Positions 23,568-32,797 are shown, counted from the stretch's first letter. The stretch: DNA of 64,000 nucleotides from UBA1205 sp045598105 (GCA_045598105.1 JAZLLK010000087.1:1-64000); one strand, 5' to 3'. Notes: generated by a model from the letters alone, not told the origin. Numbers and translations are program-made.

Positions 23568-24836
23568 ATGAGTAACACAGATACTAATCAAATAGAAATA
23601 ATGGCACCGGTAGGCTCGTATGAGTCATTAATGGCGGCCATACAGGCCCAAGCCGATGCGGTATATTTTGGAATAGGAAATTTGAATATGCGGTCGCGTT
23701 CGTCCATCAATTTTTCTATTGACGATATGCAGCAAATAGTGAAGATATGTAAGGAGTACCATGTAAAAACATATCTTACCGTAAATACCATTATATATAA
23801 TGATGAAATAGAGCAAATGAAGTATTTGGTGCAAATGGCCAAAAAAAATGATATTACAGCTATTATAGCATCAGATTTATCGGTAATACAATACGCCCGT
23901 GAAATAGGGGTAGAAGTGCACATATCTACACAATGTAATATTACCAATATAGAAGCCGTAAAGTTTTTTGCCCGTTATGCAGATGTAATAGTAACAGCCA
24001 GAGAACTTAATTTAACGCAGGTAGCGGCCATTATAAAGCAAATAAAAGAAAACAATATATGCGGACCTTCAGGTCAATTGGTAAGAATAGAGGTGTTTGC
24101 ACATGGGGCATTGTGCATGGCTGTATCGGGTAAGTGCTATTTAAGTTTGCATAATTTTAATTATTCGGCCAATAGAGGAGCCTGTTTGCAACCTTGTAGA
24201 AGAGCTTACACGGTACATGATGCTGAAAATGAAGTGGAAGCACTAATAGACGAAAAATACATAATGTCTCCTAAGGATTTGTGTACCATAGGTTTTTTGG
24301 ATAAAATAGTGCAGGCCGGTGTAATGGTGCTAAAAATAGAAGGAAGGGGCCGTTCCCCGGAATATGTAAAAACAGTAACCCAATGTTATAAGGAAGCATC
24401 ACAAGCTGTGTTGGATGGTACTTATAATGAACAAAAAGTAAAAGGATGGATACAAAAGCTTGAAAGTGTATATAATAGAGGTTTTTGGGATGGGTATTAT
24501 TTAGGCCGCCGATTAGGCGAATGGACCCAACGTTATGGTTCACAGGCCAAAAAAGTAAAGGTGTATGTAGGCAAAATAACCAATTATTTTGCCAAAATAG
24601 GTGTGGCTGAAATAAAGATGGAATCGGAAAACTTGCATATAGGAGATAGTATTTTAATTATAGGCCCTACTACAGGTGTATGCGAAACTACATTAGATGA
24701 AATAAGGGTGGATTTAAAAAATGTGGAACAGGCCGAAAAAGGTTGTGACTGTTCTATACCGGTAAATGCGGTTTTACGTAGAAATGATAAAGTGTATAAG
24801 TTGGTAAGTGCTTGCGATAGTGATATATACGAGTAA
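23568..24836 (+). CDS. Peptidase U32 family protein (YegQ/TrhP-like)
   Basis: 422 residues from the ATG at 23568; a TTG four codons earlier is less likely. The TIM-barrel U32 core begins IMAPVGSYESLMAAIQAQADAVYFG, and the cysteine set GALCMAVSGKCYLS ... NRGACLQPCRRAY matches the iron-sulfur-linked U32 proteins RlhA and TrhP that hydroxylate rRNA or tRNA uridine/cytidine. A small beta domain follows after residue 330. Family members were first called collagenases, but an RNA-hydroxylation role is better supported for YegQ-type members. No clear promoter is visible. Confidence 0.85.
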   Translation: MSNTDTNQIEIMAPVGSYESLMAAIQAQADAVYFGIGNLNMRSRSSINFSIDDMQQIVKICKEYHVKTYLTVNTIIYNDEIEQMKYLVQMAKKNDITAIIASDLSVIQYAREIGVEVHISTQCNITNIEAVKFFARYADVIVTARELNLTQVAAIIKQIKENNICGPSGQLVRIEVFAHGALCMAVSGKCYLSLHNFNYSANRGACLQPCRRAYTVHDAENEVEALIDEKYIMSPKDLCTIGFLDKIVQAGVMVLKIEGRGRSPEYVKTVTQCYKEASQAVLDGTYNEQKVKGWIQKLESVYNRGFWDGYYLGRRLGEWTQRYGSQAKKVKVYVGKITNYFAKIGVAEIKMESENLHIGDSILIIGPTTGVCETTLDEIRVDLKNVEQAEKGCDCSIPVNAVLRRNDKVYKLVSACDSDIYE

Positions 24837-24892
24837 CAATATTTTTTCTTAAAAAATTTTCATAAAAAGGCTGTTCGTATTTAAAAAAAGTT

Positions 24893-24900
24893 TACCTTTG
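24893..24900 (+). promoter_or_regulatory. ssb promoter -7 element
   Basis: TACCTTTG followed by TAGCAA, 33 bases before the start of ssb. Confidence 0.6.
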
Positions 24901-24933
24901 TAGCAATTAATAACTTTAAAAAACAATATAATT

Positions 24934-25365
24934 ATGGCAGGAATTAATAAAGTAATTTTAGTAGGAAACTTAGGCAGAGATCCTGAAGTTAAAACATTGG
25001 AAACAGGCGCAAAGTACGCCAGATTTTCGTTAGCAACCACCGAAAGTTATAAAGACAAAAGCGGTGAAAGAAAAGATCGTACCGAATGGCATAATATTAT
25101 ATGCTGGAGGGGTTTGGCTGAAATAGCCGAAAAGTACCTTACCAAGGGGAATTCTATTTATTTGGAAGGTAAAATAAGAACCACTTCATGGGAAGATAAC
25201 GGTCAAAAAAGAACCAGCGTTGAAATAGTAGCAGATACTTTTACCATGCTAGGGTCTAAAAACAATGGTGCATCTGCCTCAGAGTCAAACGGACTTAAGG
25301 CACCGGTGGTAGAGCCGGCACCTATTAACGCCGAGCCGGATTCCGGTGATGATTTACCATTTTAA
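24934..25365 (+). CDS. ssb: Single-stranded DNA-binding protein
   Basis: 143 residues. The OB fold begins INKVILVGNLGRDPEVK and includes TEWHNIICW and YLEGKIRTTSW. A flexible linker follows, and the tail ends DDLPF, the acidic tip that recruits partner proteins. It coats single-stranded DNA in replication and repair. It has its own promoter. Its stop codon shares a base with the start of the DUF2461 gene (TAATG), so the two are translationally coupled. Confidence 0.95.
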   Translation: MAGINKVILVGNLGRDPEVKTLETGAKYARFSLATTESYKDKSGERKDRTEWHNIICWRGLAEIAEKYLTKGNSIYLEGKIRTTSWEDNGQKRTSVEIVADTFTMLGSKNNGASASESNGLKAPVVEPAPINAEPDSGDDLPF

Positions 25366-26036
25366 TGACAGTTCAATTAAGCACACAAGTATTTGATTTT
25401 CTTCAAAATATAGAAGAAAACAATAATCGTGAATGGTTCTTGGAACACAAAAACGACTATAACAAAGCGTTCACTAATGTAGAACGCTTTGTTTCTGTTT
25501 TAATACAAGAATTATCACAATATGATGTTACCATAGCCGATCAGGAAGCCAAAAAATGCATATACAGAATATATCGTGATTTAAGGTTTAGTCCGGATAA
25601 GCGTCCGTATAAAACATATTTTGGTGCCTATATAGCCATGGGCGGAAAAAGCCTTAATAATGCCGGTTATTATGTGCATATACAGCACAATATGTCAATA
25701 ATAGCTGCCGGATTATGGTGCCCGGAGCCGGCATTACTTAAAAAAATAAGAGAAGAATTATATTATGGTCCGGAAGAAATGCACCAAATATTACATGAAA
25801 AAAATTTTGTGGAACATTGGGGTGGCATAAGTGATGAGGATAGCTTGAAAAAGGTTCCCTTGATGTATCCTAAAGATTTTGAATATGCGTACCTGTTAAA
25901 ATACAAAAGTTTTTGTGCGGTAAAACCTTATACTGATGTACAGGTATGTGCAAAAGATTATATGGCGAATTGTATAAATGATTTTTTGTCTGCAGTGCCT
26001 TTAATTAATTATATGAATTATTTAAAGCATTTATAA
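25365..26036 (+). CDS. DUF2461 (TIGR02453) family protein
   Basis: 223 residues, close to the family's usual length. Signature segments: FLQNIEENNNREWFLEHKNDY at the N terminus, CIYRIYRDLRFSPDKRPYKTYFGAYI in the middle and GYYVHIQHNMSIIAAGLW. Soluble, no signal peptide. No activity has been established for the family. It overlaps ssb by one base, which is its only contextual hint toward DNA metabolism. Confidence 0.85.
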   Translation: MTVQLSTQVFDFLQNIEENNNREWFLEHKNDYNKAFTNVERFVSVLIQELSQYDVTIADQEAKKCIYRIYRDLRFSPDKRPYKTYFGAYIAMGGKSLNNAGYYVHIQHNMSIIAAGLWCPEPALLKKIREELYYGPEEMHQILHEKNFVEHWGGISDEDSLKKVPLMYPKDFEYAYLLKYKSFCAVKPYTDVQVCAKDYMANCINDFLSAVPLINYMNYLKHL

Positions 26037-26042
26037 TCAATA

Positions 26043-26978
26043 TTATATAGTAATATAGTGAAGGAGTTTTTCGTATAGCTCATCATAGAAGTGTATCACT
26101 TTTTTTATGTCTTCTACCGAGGAATAAGGTCCGTTTTGTTCTCTATATATTACCAGTGATTTGGCTACAAAATAATCTATATAAGGGTGTTTACTCATGG
26201 ATTTAATATCCGCAGTGTTAATATTTATTTTCACTATAAGTGATGTATCTATATAAAAGTATGGCTTAATTTGTTCATATTGAGTACTATCCATGCCATA
26301 TATTTCCCGTAATTGGTTCACTTGATAGTATCCGCCCAGTTTGTTACGATAGCGAATTATTTTAGAGGCAGTTTTAGGTCCCACTTTAGGAACCCTTAGT
26401 AGTCCCAAACTGTCTTCAGCGTTCAAGTTAATTTGAAATTTATACATTTTGGCAGTAAGTGGAGTATTATGGCCGGTGGCGTGTTGTGTATGGGTAGCAG
26501 TAGTGTAAGCAAATTGTATATAAGGTTTTAGCTGTTGGTATTCGTAGTTGTTAATACAATATATCTTTTTCAAATCCTCAGCAGTACGTATTTTACCGCC
26601 TTTAGACATATATTTATTTATTTGAGTCGCTTTTTTGCGATTAAAACCCATGTTTATCCAATCATTAATGGTCATGGTATCAGCACAAAAAGTGTGCGGA
26701 TGCATGTAGTGAGGCATGTTATGGGTGTATTTTTGTCTGCGTGTTAGGGCAATAGAATCCTGTATGTGTTTTTGATAAGCAAAAAAATCGGCTATTTCGG
26801 TATTATCGTTTTGTTGCAACTTATAGGACTTATGTAAAGATATATAACTTACTATGCATGTAGCTGTAATTACAAGGCAAATGATAATTACAAGGACTAT
26901 TATACCACGGGTTTCGGCCATGGTAAAGTCAAGAACATCCTTTATTTTAGCCGTAAAACGCCCGGATGATTTAGCCAT
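26043..26978 (-). CDS. ComEA-like helix-hairpin-helix membrane protein
   Basis: 311 residues. One transmembrane helix at about 22-46 (IIVLVIIICLVITATCIVSYI), then three helix-hairpin-helix units outside the membrane: INKYMSKGGKIRTAEDLKKIYCI, LLRVPKVGPKTASKIIRYRNKLGGY and a final INTADIKSMSKHPYIDYFVAKSLVIYR. This is the Bacteroidota ComEA-like layout, longer than Bacillus ComEA with extra repeats. DNA binding at the periplasmic face is inferred. Its start overlaps ccsA by 8 bases, an unexpected partner. Confidence 0.82.
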   Translation of the reverse strand: MAKSSGRFTAKIKDVLDFTMAETRGIIVLVIIICLVITATCIVSYISLHKSYKLQQNDNTEIADFFAYQKHIQDSIALTRRQKYTHNMPHYMHPHTFCADTMTINDWINMGFNRKKATQINKYMSKGGKIRTAEDLKKIYCINNYEYQQLKPYIQFAYTTATHTQHATGHNTPLTAKMYKFQINLNAEDSLGLLRVPKVGPKTASKIIRYRNKLGGYYQVNQLREIYGMDSTQYEQIKPYFYIDTSLIVKININTADIKSMSKHPYIDYFVAKSLVIYREQNGPYSSVEDIKKVIHFYDELYEKLLHYITI

Positions 26979-27717
26979 ATATGTGTAAATTTTGATTCAA
27001 ATGTATAAGTTTAACGCCAAACCATGTAAAAAGTAAGGTCATATAAGCTATAATGTGTAGTATATAAAAAAGAGTAGGCTTATGCAAAGAGCATTTACAC
27101 ATGGTATATATAAGTAAAGAAATAAGGGCAAAGCATTCTTTACTATCCCAATTCCAATAATATCCCCATATATTTTTTGCCCATATACAGCCTATAAGCA
27201 ATCCGCAAAACAAGCAAAAATACCCTATATTGAAGCAGAATATAAAAGGTTTACTTACATTGGTGTTATGTATAATATTATGTATAGCCCACACACAGCA
27301 TATACTTAAGCAAGCATATGCTATAATATAAACAAGTACATGCGGTACAAACCAAAAACTGCTCAAAGCCGGAGTGAGCGTGTATGGGGATATATGAACA
27401 AACAATAAATTATTGATAATAAATATTATACTAATAATTCCACCCATATAATATATTTTGTCCCATTTTGTATGTTTCCATATAAACAGGGTAAAGAGCA
27501 CTATAAGCAATATAAACCATGTAACGGTGTGCCACATAATGGCAAAAGGAGGAGTATGGTATAAACAAATATAGGTTATAAGTAGGGTTAAGGAGCCTAT
27601 ACCGGAGCATAATAATAAGTAGAACGCCCATTTATGATGGCCTTTTTGTAGTAATAAGCATCCTAAAATAAGGAAAAGTAATTGTGTAGAAAGTATTAAA
27701 GTTGATAGTAAAATCAT
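26971..27717 (-). CDS. Cytochrome c assembly protein, CcsA/CcmC type
   Basis: 248 residues, with about eight hydrophobic segments. The heme-handling WWD motif is present in the form WAKNIWGYYWNWDSKECFALI (usually WGxYWxWDPKETWAL). Conserved histidines are in the loop before it (FVPHVLVYIIAYA) and near the C terminus. It should move or present heme for covalent attachment to periplasmic cytochromes c. The usual partner ResB/CcsB is not adjacent, and no cytochrome c gene with CXXCH is in the window. Upstream is the mreB terminator; downstream it is fused in transcription to the ComEA-like gene. Confidence 0.8.
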   Translation of the reverse strand: MILLSTLILSTQLLFLILGCLLLQKGHHKWAFYLLLCSGIGSLTLLITYICLYHTPPFAIMWHTVTWFILLIVLFTLFIWKHTKWDKIYYMGGIISIIFIINNLLFVHISPYTLTPALSSFWFVPHVLVYIIAYACLSICCVWAIHNIIHNTNVSKPFIFCFNIGYFCLFCGLLIGCIWAKNIWGYYWNWDSKECFALISLLIYTMCKCSLHKPTLFYILHIIAYMTLLFTWFGVKLIHLNQNLHIYG

Positions 27718-27741
27718 AAGTAGTATATTTTAGTAAAAAGC

Positions 27742-27776
27742 AAAAAGACTCTTTCCCTAAAGAAAGAGTCTTTTTT
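27742..27776 (-). terminator. mreB terminator
   Basis: Perfect 14-bp stem AAAAAGACTCTTTC / GAAAGAGTCTTTTT with a 6-base loop, just past the mreB stop. A T-rich tract continues on the minus strand. Confidence 0.8.
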
Positions 27777-27781
27777 AGGTT

Positions 27782-28807
27782 TTATTTTTTAAGGAATGTA
27801 AATCCGTCAAAATTCTTAAGAGCAATAGCGGTACCTCTGGCTACAGCTTTAAGAGGATCTTCGGCTACGTGAACGGGCAGTTTGGTTTTAAGATTAATAC
27901 GTTTGTCTAATCCTCTCAGCAAAGCGCCACCGCCGGCCAAATAAATACCGGTATTGAATATATCAGCTGATAATTCAGGCGGAGTACGTTCCAAGGCATT
28001 GAGTACGGCTAATTCTATTTGTGAAATAGATGGATCCAATGCTGTGGCTATTTCCTGATGGGATATCATCACGGCTTTAGGAATACCGGTAATAATATCG
28101 CTACCGCGTACTTCATACAATGGAGGTATGTCATCTATATCTGCCAAAGCGGCACCTACATTTATTTTTATCAATTCAGCGGTACGCAAACCTATAGCCA
28201 AATTATGTTCTTTACGCATAAAGTCTATAATGTTATTGTTGAATTCATCTCCGGCTACTTTAATAGATTTATTACTAATAATACCACCTAAAGCTATTAC
28301 GGCTATTTCGCTGGTACCACCACCTATATCTACTACCATATTACCGGTGGCTTCCAACACATTAAGGCCTATACCTATGGCGGCTGCCATAGGTTCGTGT
28401 ATCAGTCGTATTTCTTTGGCTCCGGCCTGTTCGGATGAATCTCTTACAGCTCTTTCTTCTACTTCAGTAATACCTGAGGGGATACATACCACCATTTTGA
28501 GTGAAGGAGGAAATAATGATTTTTGTTTTTGATTCATCATGTTCAAAAATTCAATAATCATTAATTCAGCTGCCTGAAAATCGGCAATAACACCATCACG
28601 CAGCGGACGAATTACCTTAATGTCATCAGGTGTTTTACCTTCCATGAGCATGGCTTTTTCGCCTACGGCTTCCAGTTTGCCTGTATTACGATTAATGGCT
28701 ACTATAGACGGCTGGTCCACTATTATTTTATCATTGTGAATGATAAGGGTATTGGCAGTACCAAGGTCTATGGCTATTTCTTTTGTGAGGAATGAAAAAA
28801 ATCCCAT
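27782..28807 (-). CDS. mreB: Rod shape-determining protein MreB
   Basis: 341 residues, standard length. Actin-fold motifs: IAIDLGTANTLI (phosphate 1), VVDIGGGTSEIAVIAL (phosphate 2) and GIYLAGGGALLRGLD (adenosine). It forms filaments beneath the membrane that guide lateral wall synthesis. It follows purH by 63 bases on the same strand. In many Bacteroidota mreC, mreD, a penicillin-binding protein and rodA follow, but here a strong terminator comes straight after mreB. Confidence 0.96.
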   Translation of the reverse strand: MGFFSFLTKEIAIDLGTANTLIIHNDKIIVDQPSIVAINRNTGKLEAVGEKAMLMEGKTPDDIKVIRPLRDGVIADFQAAELMIIEFLNMMNQKQKSLFPPSLKMVVCIPSGITEVEERAVRDSSEQAGAKEIRLIHEPMAAAIGIGLNVLEATGNMVVDIGGGTSEIAVIALGGIISNKSIKVAGDEFNNNIIDFMRKEHNLAIGLRTAELIKINVGAALADIDDIPPLYEVRGSDIITGIPKAVMISHQEIATALDPSISQIELAVLNALERTPPELSADIFNTGIYLAGGGALLRGLDKRINLKTKLPVHVAEDPLKAVARGTAIALKNFDGFTFLKK

Positions 28808-28870
28808 ATTGTTACTTTATTTTAATATTAGCGAATAGTTTACGATGTTAAGTGTGAAAAGGTTACATTA

Positions 28871-30451
28871 TTAGTGCTTAAAATGACGTTTTCCTGTAAA
28901 TACCATAGCAATACGGTATGCATTGCAGGCAGCTATTACCTCTTCATCTCTAATGCTTCCTCCGGGTTGAACTATATATTTAATACCATATTCATTGCAA
29001 GCTTCTACACTGTCTTTAAACGGGAAAAAGGCATCGGATATAAGAACCGATTCTTCTATTTTGCAATTTTCTTTTAAGTGAAAACGCGGAATGGTAAGCC
29101 GTTGTAAACTGTCAATACGATTAGGCTGACCCATACCGGCGCCGGTGAGCCAATAATGTCCTTCAGGAGTTTGTGATACCAGGGCCATAGCATTACTCTT
29201 AAGGTATTTGCAGGCTTGGGTACCAAATTTGGCCAAGTCAATTTGCTTATGGTCAAAAGTACATTCGGTTACCTGAGTGTAATCGGTATCTATACCTTCA
29301 TCTTCATCTTGTACTAATATACCACCATTTACGGAGCGATATAATTTTTCTCCTGTAATTTGCGGTTTAACAGGAGTAACCAGTACTCTTAAATTCTTTT
29401 TACCGGCCAATATAGCTTTGGCTTCTTCGGTATAGGAAGGAGCTATAATGATTTCTATGAATTTTTTGGCAAACCAGGATGCTATTTCAGCAGTAATTTC
29501 ACAAGTGAAACATACTATACCGCCATATGCACTAACGGGGTCACCTGCCCATGCCAGTTCTAAAGCTTTCATAGGGGTATCGGCCACGGCCAATCCGCAA
29601 GGATTCAAATGCTTAACTACTGATACGGCTACTTTATTGTTTATATTGGTAACAGCATGATAGGCGTCACTGGCGGCTTTCCATGCGGCATCAGCGTCCA
29701 GCATGTTATTATATGAAATTTCTTTACCTTGTAGACAGGGAGAATTGGCCAAAGTGTGCTCTAAGCGGGTATTAGCAAAAGGATAAAAAACAGCCTTTTG
29801 ATGAGGATTCTCTCCGTAGCGGAGCTCTTTACCATTGGTGAGACTTATTTTTTCACTTTGGGTATTACCTTGGTTAAAATAATTGAATATGGCCGAATCA
29901 TAATGTGATGATGTATCAAATGCCATGCGGGCAAATTCTCTACGCTGTTCCAATGATGTTTCATTACCTTGAGTAGAAAGAAGTTCTATAAGATCATCGT
30001 ACTGATTGCGTGAGCTTACGATAAGTACGTCAGCATAATTTTTAGCAGCTGCACGTATTAAAGATATGCCGCCTATGTCTATTTTTTCTATAATAGCCTG
30101 ATTATCGGTAGTTTGCTTTACAGTATCTTCAAACGGATATAAATCTACTACTACCAAGTCAATGGGAGGAATATTATATTTTTGTGCCTGTTGTAAGTCC
30201 CCTTCTTCATTACGACGATATAATATGCCACCCATTACAGATGGATGTAATGTTTTAACCCTTCCGCCAAATATGGAAGGATATCCGGTTAATTCTTCTA
30301 TGGCAGTAACTTCAAAACCTTGATTTTTAAGGTATTCGTATGTTCCACCAGTAGAAAAAATGTTTATACCATTATTACGAAGTAATTGGGCAATGGTATC
30401 TACTTTTTCTTTATTGAAAACGGTTATTAATGCGTTTTGTATCTTTTTCAT
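28871..30451 (-). CDS. purH: Bifunctional AICAR formyltransferase / IMP cyclohydrolase
   Basis: 526 residues, full length. The N-terminal IMP cyclohydrolase (MGS-like) domain has NNGINIFSTGGTYEYLK and the segment GRVKTLHPSVMGGILYRR. The C-terminal AICAR transformylase contains SVVKHLNPCGLAVAD and LRYGENPHQKAVFYP, and ends PGGSIRDEEVIAACN ... MVFTGKRHFKH. It performs the last two steps of purine synthesis; purL of the same pathway is at 59-63 kb. Transcribed together with mreB. Confidence 0.96.
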   Translation of the reverse strand: MKKIQNALITVFNKEKVDTIAQLLRNNGINIFSTGGTYEYLKNQGFEVTAIEELTGYPSIFGGRVKTLHPSVMGGILYRRNEEGDLQQAQKYNIPPIDLVVVDLYPFEDTVKQTTDNQAIIEKIDIGGISLIRAAAKNYADVLIVSSRNQYDDLIELLSTQGNETSLEQRREFARMAFDTSSHYDSAIFNYFNQGNTQSEKISLTNGKELRYGENPHQKAVFYPFANTRLEHTLANSPCLQGKEISYNNMLDADAAWKAASDAYHAVTNINNKVAVSVVKHLNPCGLAVADTPMKALELAWAGDPVSAYGGIVCFTCEITAEIASWFAKKFIEIIIAPSYTEEAKAILAGKKNLRVLVTPVKPQITGEKLYRSVNGGILVQDEDEGIDTDYTQVTECTFDHKQIDLAKFGTQACKYLKSNAMALVSQTPEGHYWLTGAGMGQPNRIDSLQRLTIPRFHLKENCKIEESVLISDAFFPFKDSVEACNEYGIKYIVQPGGSIRDEEVIAACNAYRIAMVFTGKRHFKH

Positions 30452-30574
30452 ATTATGATATATATAATTATCAAAATGTTACGTTATTTTTTTATACTAT
30501 GTGAACTATTGGCAAAAATACACAAAATTTTGTTGTTGTATGTGGTTAAAAAAATTTTTTTGGACAAAAAATTG

Positions 30575-30582
30575 TACCTTTG
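30575..30582 (+). promoter_or_regulatory. gmk promoter -7 element
   Basis: TACCTTTG followed by GCAAAA, 21 bases before the gmk start; it may serve the whole run through yidD. Confidence 0.6.
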
Positions 30583-30603
30583 CAAAAAATGTAAAATTTA
30601 TAC

Positions 30604-31170
30604 ATGGAAGGAAAGCTTATAATATTTTCAGCACCCTCCGGTTCAGGGAAAACTACCATAGTAAAAAAGTTATTGGCTATGGGATTGCCTTTGTCGTTTT
30701 CTATATCGGCTACCAGCAGAAATATGCGTAGCGGTGAGCAAAACGGAAAAGATTATTATTTTTTTACTCCGCAGGAGTTTAAACAAAAAATAGAGCAAAA
30801 CGAATTCTTAGAATGGGAAGAAGTGTATGCCAATCAATATTACGGTACGCTTAAAAGTGAATTGAACAGAATATGGAGTCAAAACAGGCATGTAATATTT
30901 GATGTGGATGTAAAAGGCGGTATTAATATTAAGAACAAATATCCTCAGCAGGCTTTGTCATTGTTTATTATGCCACCATCGTTAGAGGAATTAAATCGCA
31001 GGCTTATAGGTCGCGGTTCCGAAACCGAGGAATCACTCAAACGTCGTCTGGATAAGGCCGCATATGAAATAAGTTTTGCCCCGCAGTTTGATAAAATAAT
31101 AGAAAACACTGATTTAAACAAAGCTGTACAGGAAACGTACAATGTTATTACAGCGTTTTTACAAAAATAA
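30604..31170 (+). CDS. gmk: Guanylate kinase
   Basis: 188 residues. P-loop FSAPSGSGKTT near residues 8-18, then the GMP-binding TSRNMRSGEQNGKDYYF and EWEEVYANQYYGT, and a LID region GRGSETEESLKRRL. It converts GMP to GDP with ATP. First gene of a compact rightward group (gmk, glycosyltransferase, acyltransferase, yidD) with gaps or overlaps of under 10 bases. Confidence 0.95.
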   Translation: MEGKLIIFSAPSGSGKTTIVKKLLAMGLPLSFSISATSRNMRSGEQNGKDYYFFTPQEFKQKIEQNEFLEWEEVYANQYYGTLKSELNRIWSQNRHVIFDVDVKGGINIKNKYPQQALSLFIMPPSLEELNRRLIGRGSETEESLKRRLDKAAYEISFAPQFDKIIENTDLNKAVQETYNVITAFLQK

Positions 31171-31175
31171 GCAAT

Positions 31176-31907
31176 ATGCCGTTAATAAGTATTATTACCG
31201 TAGTATATAACAGTGCGGAATATATAGAAGGAACCTTGCAAAGCATAGCCGAGCAAACGGGTACCGACTATGAATATATTATTATAGATGGAGGTTCCAC
31301 TGATGCTACACTCAGTATTATAAACAAATACAGGAAGTGGGTTACCACATTGGTAAGTGAGCCGGATAAGGGTTTGTATGATGCCATGAATAAGGGTTTG
31401 CGAATAGCCAAAGGCAAATATGTATGGTTTATTAATAGTGGTGACAAGTTATATGATGCTCATACCATACAAAATGTGGAAGCTTGCTATGCTCAGCATC
31501 CTGATACGGATATATTATATGGGCAAACACAGCTGATAGATAAGCATAATAATGTGCTGGGCATGCGTAAAAAAGCAGCGCCCGAGCATTTAACCGTTAA
31601 TAGTTTTAAAATGGGTATGATGGTTTGCCATCAATCGGTACTTATTAATAAAGCCATAGTCGAAGAATATGATATAAATTACAAGGTAGATGCGGACTAT
31701 TTATGGGTATTGCAGGCCTTGGAAAAATCAAAAAAGAATGTGTATACCGGCCTTATATTGTCCCGCTATTTGGAAGATGGATTTTCAGTTAAAAATCGTA
31801 AAAAAGCCAATAAGGAGCGATGGAATATAATGTGTGAACATTACGGATATGCGGCCACGGTGTGGGCACATGTAAAAATATTGATACGATATATTAAAGA
31901 AAAATGA
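31176..31907 (+). CDS. Family 2 glycosyltransferase (WcaA-like)
   Basis: 243 residues. GT-A fold: SIITVVYNSAEYIEGTLQSIAEQ at the start, then the nucleotide-binding IIIDGGSTDATLSII, EPDKGLYDAMNKGLRIAKGKY and WFINSGDKLYD, where the Asp stands in for a DxD metal site. It should transfer a sugar from a nucleotide donor to a surface polysaccharide or lipid acceptor; neither is identifiable. It overlaps the following acyltransferase gene by 4 bases (ATGA), suggesting the two act on the same envelope product. Confidence 0.85.
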   Translation: MPLISIITVVYNSAEYIEGTLQSIAEQTGTDYEYIIIDGGSTDATLSIINKYRKWVTTLVSEPDKGLYDAMNKGLRIAKGKYVWFINSGDKLYDAHTIQNVEACYAQHPDTDILYGQTQLIDKHNNVLGMRKKAAPEHLTVNSFKMGMMVCHQSVLINKAIVEEYDINYKVDADYLWVLQALEKSKKNVYTGLILSRYLEDGFSVKNRKKANKERWNIMCEHYGYAATVWAHVKILIRYIKEK

Positions 31908-32455
31908 AAGCAAAGGTAAAAGTAGTCAAGTGGATATTAAGAACAGCCGGATTTGATATAGATTATAACATTCCCGAAGAATCACACAAATGTGTGGTGG
32001 TATTTGCTCCTCATACTTCCATGTGGGATTTTGTAGTAGGAAAATTAGCTTTTGTAGGCATGCAGGTGGATATAAAGTTTTTTATAAAGAAGGAAGCTTT
32101 TAAGCCTGTGATAGGTTCTATACTTAAAAAATTGGGAGGTATACCCATAGACAGGCAGCATGTGAAAAATTTGCCTTTACATGTGGGTGAAATGATAAAA
32201 CAAGCCGATAAGTTATCGGTATTGATAGCTCCTGAAGGCACCAGAAGAAGGGTAAATACCTGGAAAAAAGGATTCTATTTTATAGCTCAATATGCACAGG
32301 TGCCCATGTGCCTTGGTTATTTGGATTGGAATACCAAAAAAGGCGGTATAGGTAAAGTAATGTATCCTACCGGCAATTATGAAGAAGATTTAAAGAAAAT
32401 AGAAGACTTTTATAGAGGTAAGAAAGGTCGGCATGCAGATCAGTTTAACCTATAA
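31904..32455 (+). CDS. PlsC-type 1-acylglycerol-3-phosphate acyltransferase family protein
   Basis: 183 residues. The catalytic HX4D box appears as HTSMWD near residue 37 and the substrate-binding EGTRRR near 108-113. FIKKEAFKPVIGSILKKLGGIPIDR is the block between them. The family acylates lysophosphatidate or related lipids at the inner membrane. This is the short, single-domain form found beside envelope genes in Bacteroidota; a housekeeping PlsC may be elsewhere. Coupled to the upstream glycosyltransferase. Confidence 0.85.
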   Translation: MKAKVKVVKWILRTAGFDIDYNIPEESHKCVVVFAPHTSMWDFVVGKLAFVGMQVDIKFFIKKEAFKPVIGSILKKLGGIPIDRQHVKNLPLHVGEMIKQADKLSVLIAPEGTRRRVNTWKKGFYFIAQYAQVPMCLGYLDWNTKKGGIGKVMYPTGNYEEDLKKIEDFYRGKKGRHADQFNL

Positions 32456-32464
32456 GCAGGCGAT

Positions 32465-32722
32465 ATGCTGAAAAAAGCAATAATTATAGTGGTAAATGGC
32501 CTGAGCCGGGCAGCCCGACGGGTAGTATTGCTATTAATACGTTTTTATCAGCTATGTATATCACCATTGTTCCCTTCTACCTGCCGATATACGCCCACCT
32601 GCTCAACTTATGCCATACAGGCTGTACAGAAATATGGTGTAATTAAAGGTGGGTGGAAAGCCTTGAAACGCATACTCTCTTGCCGTCCCGGTGGGGGAAG
32701 CGGTTATGATCCGCTAGTATAA
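32465..32722 (+). CDS. yidD: Membrane protein insertion efficiency factor YidD
   Basis: 85 residues. The family core LIRFYQLCISPLFPSTCRYTPTCSTYAIQAVQKYGVIKGGW with its three cysteines and the C-terminal RILSCRPGGGSGYDP are unmistakable. It assists YidC-dependent membrane insertion. In most Bacteroidota it follows rnpA; here rnpA is at 47.9 kb, 15 kb away, and yidD has joined the gmk group. Confidence 0.93.
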   Translation: MLKKAIIIVVNGLSRAARRVVLLLIRFYQLCISPLFPSTCRYTPTCSTYAIQAVQKYGVIKGGWKALKRILSCRPGGGSGYDPLV

Positions 32723-32765
32723 ATATTTAATTATAAGCAATTTAAAAAAAATTTTTAAAAAAAAC

Positions 32766-32783
32766 ACAAAACCATGGTTTTGT
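32766..32783. repeat. 18-base perfect palindrome after yidD
   Basis: ACAAAACCATGGTTTTGT is its own reverse complement. It lies 44 bases past yidD and 15 bases before the tRNA promoter element. It may act as a weak terminator for the gmk run or as a protein site at the tRNA promoter. Confidence 0.4.
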
Positions 32784-32797
32784 ATTAAAAAAAGTTG

